Part shown: positions 46,401 to 57,304 of the stretch, in pieces
Layout: every line of letters begins with the position of its first letter
Position numbering within the stretch: position 1 is the stretch's first letter
Assembly (NCBI GenBank): GCA_030142905.1
Contig: JASJOG010000015.1
Location: forward strand, 2,540,501-2,604,500
DNA length: 64,000 bases
Reading direction: 5' to 3'
Origin: Heliopora coerulea
Taxonomy: Eukaryota; Cnidaria; Anthozoa; Scleralcyonacea; Helioporidae
Notes under the pieces: model-generated
The model's input: the letters and a program-made list of their open reading frames with translations, nothing else
Databases searched by the model: none
What the model was told of the DNA's origin: nothing
Program-made: the position numbers and the translations under genes

Positions 46401-49400
46401 GCATGGATTAGATCCCGATAGTGCGGAGTAAAATGTGGTCAGTTGTTTATAAAGATCGTGTAGTCAGTAGATTAATCCTTCGATTACCTGTTATTGTATT
46501 CTTGGTCTGTCACTTTCGGTCAAACCTACCTGTCTCAGCCACCTGTTTAACTCCTGCCGTTGCCTTCATTCCTGGTTTCCACATGACATAAGATGAACTG
46601 TGAGAGCAGCCAATAAGAGAAGTGAAAAGAGCCCCTGCAGGTAAATCTTGAGGACGAGATGCTCTCGTCCATTCTCCTTTGAAAGTCAACTTGTATTTAG
46701 CCGAGCCCTTACATGGAATAGCTTTGGAAGATGACTTGCTTGTGAAAACAGGTGAGGGTGTGGAGGTCACAGCAGTCACAGTGGCCTCAGTTGAAGTAGG
46801 TCTTATATTTTCTTGAGTGGAAGGTGTGTGAGGCAAATTCGGAGGACTTTTTAGGCTGCTGCTTGCAAGTAAAGGTTGCGTATTTAGTTCAAATGTTTTT
46901 TCAAAGCTAAAGGTTCCAAATGCCTTTATGGGATCATTACTTTTGAAAGAGCCTGGTTGCGTGTTACTAATAAGGAATATGGGATCCGGTGGAACTGTCG
47001 GTTGATTATTGCTCCTGAAGTTCTGGCCACTGTCAGTGCCAGCATCATAAGGAAACAACTGTTGTACTGTTTTATCGGCCCACTTTCCGGTGGTTTCGTC
47101 GCATAGTTTGAAATCGTGAACTCCAATGAACCAATCAGGCGAGGGAGCTATCATGGTAATTGCCGAAACCAAAGGATACTGGCTGTTTACTTCGACATCG
47201 TTTATAGTATTTGATGAAAAACTGAAGATAGGATCTCCTTGAAACTTGGCTATGACTGTTTTCATCAAAATTTGTTCACTCATTTCTTTGTCAACCTTAG
47301 CAGTGGCTCCTGTAATACAGAATGTTTGAAGATATCGTGAAATCTGGGACAATTTGCAAGGAATACTTTTGCTAAAAGATCAAAATATTTCATAAAAATG
47401 TTAATCTGTTGAAAAGTTACCTTTGAATTCAAATCTAACATGCTTGTAATCTATTATATTTGCAATTAAATTTGTTTTATTCTACAATCTTGACAGTGGC
47501 AGGTCACAAAATGAGATCACAAAGCCGGTCGGTAATGTTGGCCGGCGACACTTGTCGCTGGTCGATCAAGTAGCTTGTCTGGGCTATCAGAGAATTGACG
47601 ACACGCTTGCTCGCCGGTCTCTGCTTGTTTCTAGGGCACTTTAAGCGCTTCAGGTATGGCCGTCGATTGTCATTTCAAAGTTTGCATGTCATCAAGGCAT
47701 GCATTAGGATGTCCAGGTACTTTAAAATAATTTTAACTATTGCATATCTTATATTGTGCCAATCACATAAGGAAAAAGTAAAGTAAAGTAAAAAAAAAAT
47801 CAAAATTCAGAAGTGTTCTGTTATCTTCAGAAGAATAGTCGGGGAATCTCCTGGCTATATAGAGAAATTGCTTACTAGAAATGTGGATTTAGGCAACAGA
47901 TTTAACAGACATTCACACAAATTTAGTATGTCCAAAATATCATAGAGAAGGTGAAGGTGGAATTACTTTTATGGTGACAGGAACTAGACTGTGGAACAGT
48001 ATCCCGGTCGAGGTTAGAAAGAAAAACTCTATAGTGACATGTTTGAGGAAGTTGATCGTCCAGGTTAGTGTAGTCTTGAGAAAGACTGTTGGTTGAAGTG
48101 ACTGACGTTTCGACAGCCTTAGCGGCGGTGATCTTCAGAGTCAAAAGGAGATGACCGCCGCTAAGGCTGTCGAAACGTCAGTCACTTCAACCAACAGTCT
48201 TTCTCAAGACTACACTAACCTGGACGATCAACTTCCTCAAACATGTCACGATTCTCCCAGGTTCAAACCATTTACTTTAAAAACTCTATAGGTTCTTTTA
48301 AATATGCTCTTCGAAAATATTTTTTAGATTATACCAATTAGAATTTTAACTTTTATTAATTATATTTTTACTGCTGCTATTTTAACATGATTGTAAATAA
48401 TAAGGTAATCTATTTTTATTATGTTTATTATGAGATTTATAATTTTTATTTATATTACTGATTAGAGGACCACAAGTTTATCACTACACTACTATTACGT
48501 GTTATCCTCTATAAATAAAGTTGTCAATCAATCAATCAATCAATTGTTTTTATTTATACTAGATAACCCTATCAGTTACCTAAGTTGATGTCCCTAAAGG
48601 TCTGGTAAGGACCACCCCTCAATGGTCTAGTGTAACTACAGCGGAAACTGACCGGAGTACCCGAAGATAACCTGTGATGCTTGGAAGTGTCAAAATAGAC
48701 AATACTCTTCTGGCATGTGACGAAAGTGACTTTCGTCAGACAACTGCACGGAGCCGGAATCGAACCTTAGCCACAATGGTTAGAAACACTTGCACTACCA
48801 CTGTGCCATCAGTATCCCGTATCGATTTGGGTATGCTCTGAGTTTACTTTTACCCAGTGCTCTATACAGCGTCTTACATCTTATGGGTCATCAGGGCGGT
48901 CGTAAATGATTGACAAGAAGCGTTTCTTGTCGGAAAAATTAATCGGGATTTTCATTACTCCTGTCGGACAATCTTCCGATGTACGGCCAATTAGTTCGTA
49001 TCCTGTGGTGCGTGGCTTCATTTCCTTGAACGAATGCACGGACGGACACACGAGAGCCTTACATAATGGCGCAAGGGGCTTCGTTACGATCTTAATGCTA
49101 CATGGTTTCAATGTTTTATACAACTGAACAAGCACACGAAACTCCAGATACCTTTTGTTTCTAGATGCAACAAATTTTGATTGACCAAAAAACCTGTCAG
49201 TTCGGTTGTATTTATTGAAGTTCTTCTAGCGTAGGAAACACCATCGGTTTTCTTAGTCATCTCATGCTCAGCTTATAAGAAAGGAGAGTCAACTCGAGTG
49301 GATGAGTGGGTGACATACAGGCAATAGGCAAGACGTATTATCAGTCGCCTTTGAAAACTGACCGTTGAGAGGGAGTGTTTACATCACGCCGGTCTGATCC

Positions 49401-50947
49401 CCGGCCTGGCCTAGACTAGGCCAGGTCTAAGTAAAAGTGGATCCGTTCACACTATATTTCGACGACAAACTGAACAGGCTCAGTTTAGCCTTGAAGGATC
49501 AGCAGTTAGACAAACAACACAATCTAAACAAGCTTTGATAATGGCAGATTCGCAAATCATTCCCAGGTTTTAACTATTGCTGTTGTAAACGCGTAAAGGA
49601 CGCTTCATCGTTGAGGTTTCTTCGTGTGATTGAAACTCGATAACGCCAGGTTTGTTTGAATACATTCGCGTGGTTGCCCTCACAACATAAACTGTAGCTT
49701 GGTCTCATAGATACATATGATATATCATACAAGAGGAGTGTTTCGTCTGTTTTTCAAACACCGACGTGATAGGGTTTCTCAAAACAAGCCGTATTTAAGG
49801 GGAAAGTCGCGTTTAAAGTTGTCAAACTTTTATGCTAATTAAGAACACGTTTCCAAACTACGTCTTGGTACTGGTTTTCTTTGTGTTTTCCTCATTAATT
49901 ATGAGTGAGTTTGAGAATGGTATAGTCCTTGTTTACATGCACCCGGTCTAGTGCTCAATCTTGATCAGTTCCAAACGTGCGCTTCTTCTTTATGTACTTG
50001 ACGCAGAAAATTCACTGAATAAAATGTTACCGAAGGTTGTGTTTTTTTTTTGGGTTTTTTTGCTTAGATATAGTTTACATGTTTAGAAAACGGCCTGGAC
50101 TTAAGCTGGCTTGGACTGTTGGAGTTAGTCTGAAAACCGTCCAGAATTTAAGCGGGCCTGGAGTGAATCTAAAGCGAAATTCATGCATAGAACACGCAGA
50201 AAAAGGAGCACTACGTCCAAGCTACAGTCAATATACAACCCGAACAGGAATCTAGTCTCATATAAACACTCTCAAGGATGGCGACTAATCAACCTAGGAC
50301 ACTCGAGTAGAACACTCAACGTGAGTACCCCTCAAATGATGTTGTTTTGAACAGTTTTTTGAGACTCACTCTTTGGAGTTTAACGGTCATAATTGGTCAT
50401 AGCTCATGTCGAAATGTGGAAAAGGTTGGAGCAGGTTTACTTTCCCAAATCGCAACCATATTTTTGTTAACTTTAGTTGTTTCGGTTTTTACTGCTCACG
50501 GTCTGGTATCCTGAGATCCCTGTTCCTTGAGGCCAGGTCACGAAGTGTTTTTTAGGCAGGTAAACTTTATTTATGGAGGGAGACAATAAACGGCAAAAAC
50601 ACTGATAAACTTGTACTATCCCTTGTTCATTAGTTCTAGGAAACTTAGCTCCTCGTAATTCATTTAAACTTACCGATCTCGGCCACCTGTTTCACTCCTG
50701 CTGTTGCCTTCATTCCTGGTTTCCACATGACATAAGACGAATTGTGAGAACAGCCAACAACAGGCGAAAAATGAGCTGTCAGTGGGAAATCTTGAGGATG
50801 AGATGCTCTCGTCCACTCTCCCTTGAAAGTCAGCTTGTATGTCGCGGAACCTTTGCACGGGATGGCTTCAGAAAGCGGCATGCTTTTCATAAGACACACA
50901 CAGCACAAAAAAAACACCAGTGCCTTAAGGAACGATAGTGAAGACAT
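43466..50947 (-). CDS. GPI-anchored protein with two Spondin_N domains and Ser/Thr repeat stalk (3 exons)
   Basis: Exons: 50947-50674, 47309-46530 and 45765-43466 (3,354 nt, 1,117 residues), all introns phase 1 with GT-AG ends. The start is the internal ATG at 50947, which aligns with the MSS start of the pseudogene at 58935; upstream in-frame sequence lacks another ATG. A signal peptide ends near PLSEA. Domain 1 is split between exons 1 and 2 and domain 2 between exons 2 and 3, at the same place as in the 17-domain gene. Markers are CKGSA.YKLTFKGEW, GCSH.SSYVMWKPGMKA, APSPDWF.GVHDF, LCNETTGKW and LFPYDAGTDS. A roughly 600-residue Ser/Thr/Asn-rich stalk of about ten imperfect 50-60-residue repeats follows, then a hydrophobic tail (from ACSVSYLSVLVL) fitting GPI attachment. 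It resembles a mucin-like stalked surface protein. Confidence 0.85.
43550..45345 (-). repeat. Stalk-encoding imperfect tandem repeats
   Basis: Within exon 3 the pattern KPTV.VMTSS recurs about ten times (variants include YQTVNAMTSS, KRTVNVMTSS, KPTVIVINPS, KQTVTVMPSS). It alternates with TTKLNM.PS and a YKRRSS/YEKSSS-type segment, at a spacing of roughly 50-60 residues. The repeats are diverged, which suggests an old expansion, unlike the array gene on the plus strand. Confidence 0.8.
47880..48330 (+). mobile_element. LINE ORF2 C-terminal fragment, interrupted
   Basis: Reading across the insertion, the plus strand encodes GTRLWNSIPVEVRKKNSI then SFKYALRKYFLDYTN and a stop. This matches the C-terminal end of CR1-type ORF2 proteins (compare LWNSLPSDIK in the LINE near 4540). 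It is a 5'-truncated copy and belongs to a different LINE lineage from the one at the left end. Confidence 0.65.
48022..48291. mobile_element. 244-bp fold-back insertion with 13-bp target duplication
   Basis: AAAAACTCTATAG occurs at 48022-48034 and again at 48279-48291 and brackets the insertion. Inside are two perfect 96-bp inverted arms (48034-48129 and 48154-48249) around a 24-nt loop, then a 29-nt single-copy tail. Removing the insertion restores the LINE reading frame, which proves it came later. The loop-proximal arm carries CTGAAGATCACC...GAAACGTCAGTC, a layout recalling a degenerate hammerhead core. The 13-bp duplication points to retroposition; a Penelope-like origin is inference. 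Confidence 0.8.
48524..48546 (+). repeat. CAAT tetranucleotide microsatellite
   Basis: About five units of TCAA/CAAT, possibly the 3' terminal repeat of the LINE fragment upstream. Confidence 0.8.
48700..48815 (-). mobile_element. tRNA-derived SINE, minus strand
   Basis: On the minus strand an A-box-like TGGCACAGTGGTAGTGC (48808-48792) is followed by the B-box GGTTCGATTCC (48766-48756) and a GGCTCCGTGCAGTTG segment. No sensible anticodon arm forms. The head differs from the SINE near 11.1 kb, so it is another family. Confidence 0.6.
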
Positions 50948-51258
50948 GACTGCAACCGATGATAAAGTGAGTGATGCCAAGATTTGCTGCTTGAGTGGCT
51001 GACAAGTTATCGATGACTATGTTTTAAACTTCAATGACATTGTTACCATATAGTTCACAAGTCTAATTAGCCCCACGTCCGGTATTTAACCGGCCACACA
51101 TCTCCACTGGCAACGCGCTGGTCTGCGATATATGCAGGTTATTTAGAGGTCATGTCTGACCACGTTCCGGAATCTGCAAATATATTTAAGCTAATCGAAT
51201 AAATTAATAATTCAATTAATGATACAAGAATAGAATACTGCGTAGACAGCGATATATG

Positions 51259-51439
51259 AGGTAAAAAGTTAAAATGTTGATAACTGCCATGACTGACCTC
51301 AATGAATTCCAACATTTCGTGCAAACGCACTTTGTCAGAGAAACAAAATGTTTCTTTCTCTGACGAAGGGCCTTTGCTTGAAACGTTGGAATTCTATGAG
51401 ATCAGTCACGGCAGTTATCAACAATTTAACTTTTTACCT
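51259..51439. repeat. Fold-back repeat with about 59-bp imperfect arms
   Basis: AGGTAAAAAGTTAAAATGTT... (51259-51317) has its imperfect reverse complement at 51381-51439. The right arm and loop contain CTGACGAAGGGCC...TTGAAACGTTGG, the same CTGA-GA ... GAAACGT layout seen in the other fold-back repeats here. Confidence 0.75.
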
Positions 51440-52030
51440 AAATTAATAATTACTGTAATGCAAAAGACGACACTAGATTCATTCACAAGGGACAGCTGTT
51501 TTTGTCAAGAAAGTTTTACCGCCAAGAAATCCAAGATTTCATGAGTCTTCTAATTAGACCTTTCCTTTTATTCTGTTGCTAAGATACAGTAGGGTTCGAC
51601 AAAAAAACCCTTACGTGTCATGGAAGGCGAAATAAAGACTACCACATATATGGAACGGTGATAAACATCATATTTCCCTGTAAAGATCATAAAAGAACCG
51701 TTGTCATGTTTATATGAAGTGAAATGTAGCGGCATATTCTTGCACAAACAAAATGTTAGATGATAACCTTGGATGTGACATCTTTATTATTGCACTTCCG
51801 CTCAAGTTGAATCTGGTCTCAATGGAAGATCCCCAAGCTGGGCTGGATCTCCTGCCCGGATAATTAAAAGCTCAGCTCAGTTTAAGCTGAAATCTTCGCC
51901 ATGTGATTTTAAGATAACTTTGAGGTAGTTGAACTCTTTAGAGATCTCTTCGCGAGCTCAGGCTAAGATTTCAACCCAGGCTGAAATTCTCTATATAATC
52001 GGCCCCTTTAAAGAGATTAACTCTTTCGAG

Positions 52031-52086
52031 GTGGGAGCTCCCCCTCTGACGAAGTACAAGTCTTACGCCGCTGGGAAAAAGTTGAA
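52031..52086 (+). repeat. Dispersed repeat, copy 2
   Basis: GTGGGAGCTCCCCCTCTGAC, an AAGTCTTA block and GGGAAAAAGTT match the repeat at 6459-6549, with the middle shortened. Confidence 0.45.
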
Positions 52087-52387
52087 GGTCGTTCAAGTAC
52101 TTTAGTGATGTTTAATGTCGTTCCATGCATGTGAGATTGAGAGGCTGATTGCATGAAGAAATTTCTGGCTTGGGCTGAAATCTCGTCCCGGTCGGCCTGC
52201 CTTAAGTGAGAGTTCGGGATGCCAAGAAATCCATAAAAAGACATATGCTGCAATTACAGGGCGAAAATGCCTACCTGGGCGGAGCTTTCTTAATAATCAA
52301 CCCGAGGTGATATTCCTCCATGTAATCAGTCCTTGAGTCATTCATTAGTTCTAGGACACTTTGTTCTTCGTCTTCAATTGAACTTAC

Positions 52388-52500
52388 CGGTTTCATCGAC
52401 CTTTTCCATTTACCTGTACCTTTCATTTCTGGTTTCCATATGACATAAGATGAATTACGAGAACAGCCAATGACATATCCAGGCCATTCCGAGCAGAAGC
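52388..52500 (-). pseudogene. Relic first exon of a lost spondin gene
   Basis: On the minus strand it encodes GCSRNSSYVIWKPEMKGT, matching GCSHNSSYVMWKPGMKAT of the intact paralogues, and ends in CCG|GTAAGTT, a preserved donor. The segment between this motif and the donor aligns at DNA level with VKQVAETG only after a frame change, and the signal peptide and CKGSA part are gone. It sits between the first exon of the two-domain gene and the pseudogene at 57.3-58.9 kb, so it marks a further array member that has decayed. Confidence 0.75.
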
Positions 52501-54140
52501 GCGAATTATGATTTACCACTTATCTAAGATTACCCGGTAGTGTATCCCGTTGGGTTTAGTGTATCCGTTTACTCTGTGGCCCGAAAAAGATAAAGTGAAG
52601 TCTTATTTTTTTACAGGGGCGACATGGTAAAAAGGTTAAAAAAGCCAGGCTGCATAGGAAGCAAATAATGGAAGCCAACAATAAAATGTTTTCACTTTTT
52701 CCATGTTTTCCTGCAACGGTATATTTTAGCTGACCCCCAAAACATCCAAACTGTTTTCGAAAACAAGTTTATAATTCATTCATTCTTTGCTTTTGAGCCA
52801 ATCAGCTGAAGTTATTTGCTGTCGAACGTAGATATACACCATTTTCCGCTGATACAGACATATAATAATAATCTTATTAAATCTTTGCGGGGCATTGTGA
52901 CCATTTAGCAACTTCATTATTCTGCACTGGCTTTGTTAGGGTTGAAGCTTAACGGCCTTGAGCAGCCGTAGGCCCCAAGTGGACGTCGAATCTACACGAG
53001 CGAAGTTAAATTCTTTATCACACGAGTGAACATTGATTAACCACCTTATCTCATGACTCACCCTCAATGAAATAGTTGGGCTTTTTCCAGTTTAAGAGTC
53101 GAAGAGACATTCGCCGTTAGAAATTAGGATATTCACTCATTAGTTTACGATAAGCGTTTATCACAGTGATTTGAAAGGAGAGCAGTGTGATAAGTCGTTA
53201 TTCCCCTCCTAAATACTAATGAGTGGACTAAAGGATTTAACGCATCTGTTGAAACAATAAATTGTGGGTGTGTCATGAGATAATGCCAGATTACTTTACC
53301 CCGGTGAACTCTAAAAGGACTGGAACGATACCTCGTTATGTCTGGTCTTATAACTGAGTGAAGCCGACATGGAGGCAGCCATGTGGGTCAAAAACACGCG
53401 TGGGAAAAAAAATTGTACTGAACTATTATTTTTCATGGACAGTTAATTCTAACAAATATGCAGTCCTAACGACATTGTCGTCCACTTTACTAAGGACAGA
53501 AAAGAAAACTATCAAAAAATCCGACATTTGGTTGAAGTTTTTCACAATAGGTTGCGTGTTTTATCGCGCAGGGGACTGGGATGACCTGCAAATTGACCCA
53601 CATGTCAGCCACCATGATGGCTTCAAAATACAGTTTGCAGGTAGCGTTCCAGTCTTTTTAGAATTCAATGGTTTACCCTAGATAATGCCAGAAGATGTTT
53701 CACGTCAAGGATAGACTACGAGAAGCTGCCCGGTCGGGCATGTGACACTGACTGCATACTTACGTATGGGAAGAAAGACGGCTGCTGGGTACCGGAAGAA
53801 AGTTTTCTCTTTAACTCTTTTTCCGGCAGGATCAATCTCCAGTTATTTTACTTTGATTAAGGTCAGACGATTTTAATCGTCTAGGTGAGATATCCTCCTG
53901 GGAAAGGATCAAACCTGTTCTTTACTGCTACAGTCGAGAAAGCGAGATGTCCTAATAATAATTACTTTTTACATAGTTTAGCGTCTGTATTCGGTCAAAC
54001 TTAATCAAGTATTGATTTTATTTTTGCTCATTTATTAGTCATGAAGTATAATGACCTCAGTTTCATTTTCTTCAGAGTCTAGTATCGCTAACAAGAACAG
54101 ATTGCCGTAAGTACTGTACATTATCAATTTAAATGATTGT

Positions 54141-54289
54141 AATAAAAATTTTGTACATAGGTATAAGGTTAAAATCAAACGTTTTCGACTATACAGTCAT
54201 CATCAGGCACTGGATATACAGTCACCATTATCCTGATGATATCGAAAAAGTTTGATTTTAACCTTATACCTGTGTACAAAATTTTTATT
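54141..54289. repeat. Fold-back repeat with about 48-bp arms
   Basis: AATAAAAATTTTGTACATAG... (54141-54188) is inverted with a few mismatches at 54242-54289. Read on the minus strand, the left arm contains CTGATGATGACTGTATAGTCGAAAAC, which has a hammerhead-like CTGATGA, a GACT/AGTC stem and GAAA, but no proper stem III or GUH triplet follows. A short TA microsatellite adjoins the right end. Confidence 0.75.
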
Positions 54290-57200
54290 ATATATATATA
54301 TATAGATCTTCACTGACTGTTGAAGTGAGAAAAAATGAAGATACAAAGCTCGTGATATGTTCATATGTTTTATACCATAATTTTTGCAATTTGCTGTATA
54401 TATACAGTTACTTGGAAAGGTTTTCAACTTTAGACATTTTTGACCAGCTTCGAGTGGGTTTTTTTGCGAATCTACACGCAATTTAGGATTGCAAAGCTCC
54501 GATCAAACATGGAGAGACGATGAGTGCATCCAGACAACAGTTTGTCTGAACACTAGGTCACGTTAAATGAAGTTTTATATATACGATGAAGGAAATTTAC
54601 GAGTGCCAAAATCGTAGGACTCACTTACACGATATGATTATCGTATTCGATTCTTCGTCCTGGGGTATGTAATGTTATCGCAGGAGCTCGATTCCTGTTT
54701 TGGATTCTAGCAATATAGCAAAACCTCTTTAAGACTCTAGTGAGTTAATCAGATATATCAGATCGAACAATCACATATGTCAATCGTATCCTGTTAATAG
54801 GCGCTTACATTTTAAGACCAAACTAGGTTGCGGGTTTGATTCCCTCGCTGAAATCGGTCGACAGTTTCCTTAATACTTTGAATTCGTATATTAAACTCTA
54901 ATTTGTCTGAAAGTTGTTTTAACATATTTATCGTGATCAGAACCAGGATGGCAGCTTATGAGAGCTCAAGAGGCCCCCAACAGCAAAATACTAAAACCTT
55001 TAACGCTCGTAAATTCTCACGCTATTCTTATGAGCAGTCAAACGAAGCAAACTGTTATTGGTCCTCACCTAAATTTGGAACGGTTCAATATTCATGAGGA
55101 CTCATTAGGAACGGTGAGAGTTGAAAGGTGGAGGTCAAACCAGACCATGAATAGTAACTCTCGAGGACTCAAACTATCGGTTCATCACTGCTCAAAATTT
55201 GTCTTTTTTTTCTCTGCTCAATTTCGTGGTTTCGTGCGCTGAAATTTAGTAAGACGTTTTTGGTCTTTGTCTGTACATTATCGACTTCTTGAAGGGTTAA
55301 CGTCCTGTTTTTTAAGTGTTAAATTTAGTGCAGGAACACTTGACCCAGGGTTCACTACAGTATTGTCAATGACCACATTTTTTATCGAACAAGGAACTTG
55401 TTGTGGAAACAGACTTATATTTAGGAGTTCGTGTTTCCGTCGAAATATAGAAACAAGAGTGGAAGTTTGGGAGAATGAAAAATCGTCGTGGGAATATAAG
55501 CGTGAAGGGCGAGTGTTTTCATGTCATTTTGGTTTTATAAGCTCTTATGGACTCTTAATGCCGATTTTCCTGATACAAGTACCGTATATTATTCGTCCTG
55601 ATGTACATATACGGTTGACTCACCTCAGTCTTCAGGAAATATCGCTACATTGGGGAGCGAATGATGATTAGGAATGGCTCTTTGAGGAGAAACTCGAGCA
55701 ATTTTCTATCTGTTAAACAGAAACACGAAAGGGAGTTTGGGACAAAGGGAAAAAGCAGTGGTAACACTATTCCGACGGGTAAGTGTTTCCATCATTTTGG
55801 TTTTACCCAAAGTTCCTCGAGTCTTTCTCAGTGTAACTCGATGGGAAAGATTAAAATGTTTTCTATTTCGGTTTTAAAATAAATTTTTTAAACCGTCATT
55901 AAATTCTCGTCGCTCTCCAGGATTGCGTATGTGATGGCTAAAGCGTTTCCATGTGTCCATGGAGATATAGCAAAACGGCTTTTGAAAAATCACAGTGCAC
56001 GCTTTCGAAATGTTATTTCCTAAACGGATTTAAATAGCACATGCGCATTTGCCATGACAGATAACAAAGTTCAGCCGTAATATTTATAAGAATGGTTCGA
56101 AACTTAAATAAGTGAAAAATAGGCAACAAACCAATGGAATTAAAGTAAAAGAAATTAAAAAACTAAAGGCAAGTCAATTTTGACAAAGAAATAACATAAC
56201 AGTCAAGAGTGAGAATATTTGATGAGATCAAACCCCGAAATGAGCTTTCGAAAAATGAGGCGTACCCGATTTCTCTAAACGCTCTTAGAGGTGTTTAGCC
56301 GAAGGGTCAAACCCTCTCTCGAGTGTCTGATACAGTGATTCTCAACCTTTTTTTGGATGAACGCCCACCTGCCTCATACTGAAACCTCTTGCTTCTCTCG
56401 ACTAAGCACACTCAGTCTCATGTTCTGCTGCTAAGCCGGCGACCAACCCTATTGCAAAGCAATACCAGACTTAATAACTGTAATGAATTGTTTTTCAGTT
56501 CGGCATTGCCGAGTTAGTCACTGTTAGAGTTTGACACTGAATCACTACTAGAAACAAAAATAGTGTGTAGTGAACGCCCTCCCTTTGCGTCCTAACACCC
56601 CCCACTCATGCCTTGCTTTCATCACCCCCGACGCTCTCTAAACGACCACTAGGGGACGGTACCACCTCTGGCGAGAAACGCTGGCCTGATATATCTTGTC
56701 AAACGAACCAATATTTCAGGTGAAGATAGATAAACGTTTATTTGGCGCATGTTCGAACGAATCCCTAACAGCTTTTCTTTCGAAAAATAAATTAGCTTTT
56801 CTTCATCATACAGTTGACAAGTGAGTCATGATATTGCATGGAAAAATTGGTAATTAAATATCACGTACCCTTATTACCAAATAAAACGTTTTCAATTCCG
56901 ATAGCAGTACGGAACTCACGACGCTAATTCACCACCGTGGCTTATTTAGCCATTGACTGCAAATCGGATCATATACAACTCGACCTTTGTTCTTGCGGAT
57001 TTTATTCTCAACGAATCAAGAGACAAAATCTCGAAAACACTACAACATTTCTGAATGGATTCCTTTCCAGCTTTGAAGTCAAACTTAACTAATAAGGGAC
57101 CTTCGTCGTTCTGTCAAAAGCGTGAAAACGTTCCGCGCTAGTTTATACAGCACAATGATGACGGTATTGGGATTACCCCCCGTACAAATCATTGACTCTC

Positions 57201-57304
57201 TGGTTTTGTTTTGGAAGAAAAAAAAATATGTATAAAGGCATTATAATTACATTATACTTGATTGCATAAGATCCCATTATCCTCCGTTACTCGTACATCA
57301 ATAC

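Larger units (their letters stand above)
47310..50673 (-). other. Long intron 1 of the two-domain spondin gene
   Basis: A 3,364-bp intron carrying mobile debris: a LINE 3' fragment with a fold-back insertion (about 47880-48330), a CAATCAAT microsatellite (48524-48546), a tRNA-derived SINE on the minus strand (48700-48815) and a short perfect palindrome CCTGGCCTAGACTAGGCCAGG near 49407-49427. No exon-like spondin sequence is seen in it. Confidence 0.6.
50948..57304. other. Gene-free stretch between spondin genes, with relics and fold-back repeats
   Basis: It holds a fold-back repeat (51259-51439), a copy of a dispersed repeat (52031-52086), a relic spondin first exon (52388-52500), a second fold-back repeat (54141-54289) and a SINE scrap (about 54815-54860). 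Open frames near 53358, 54958, 55267 and 55661 show no recognisable domain. No intact gene is supported. Confidence 0.5.

Noticed and set aside
50948..50980. Upstream TTG start for the two-domain spondin gene
   Set aside because: The ATG at 50947 aligns with the MSS start of the paralogue at 58935 and gives a standard signal peptide.
54195..54250. Hammerhead ribozyme in the 54.2-kb fold-back repeat
   Set aside because: CTGATGA, a plausible stem II and GAAA occur, but there is no stem III with a cleavage triplet; kept only as a hairpin repeat with a similar core.
55267..55882. Two adjoining open frames as a gene
   Set aside because: No family motif and no sign of splicing between them; composition looks non-coding.
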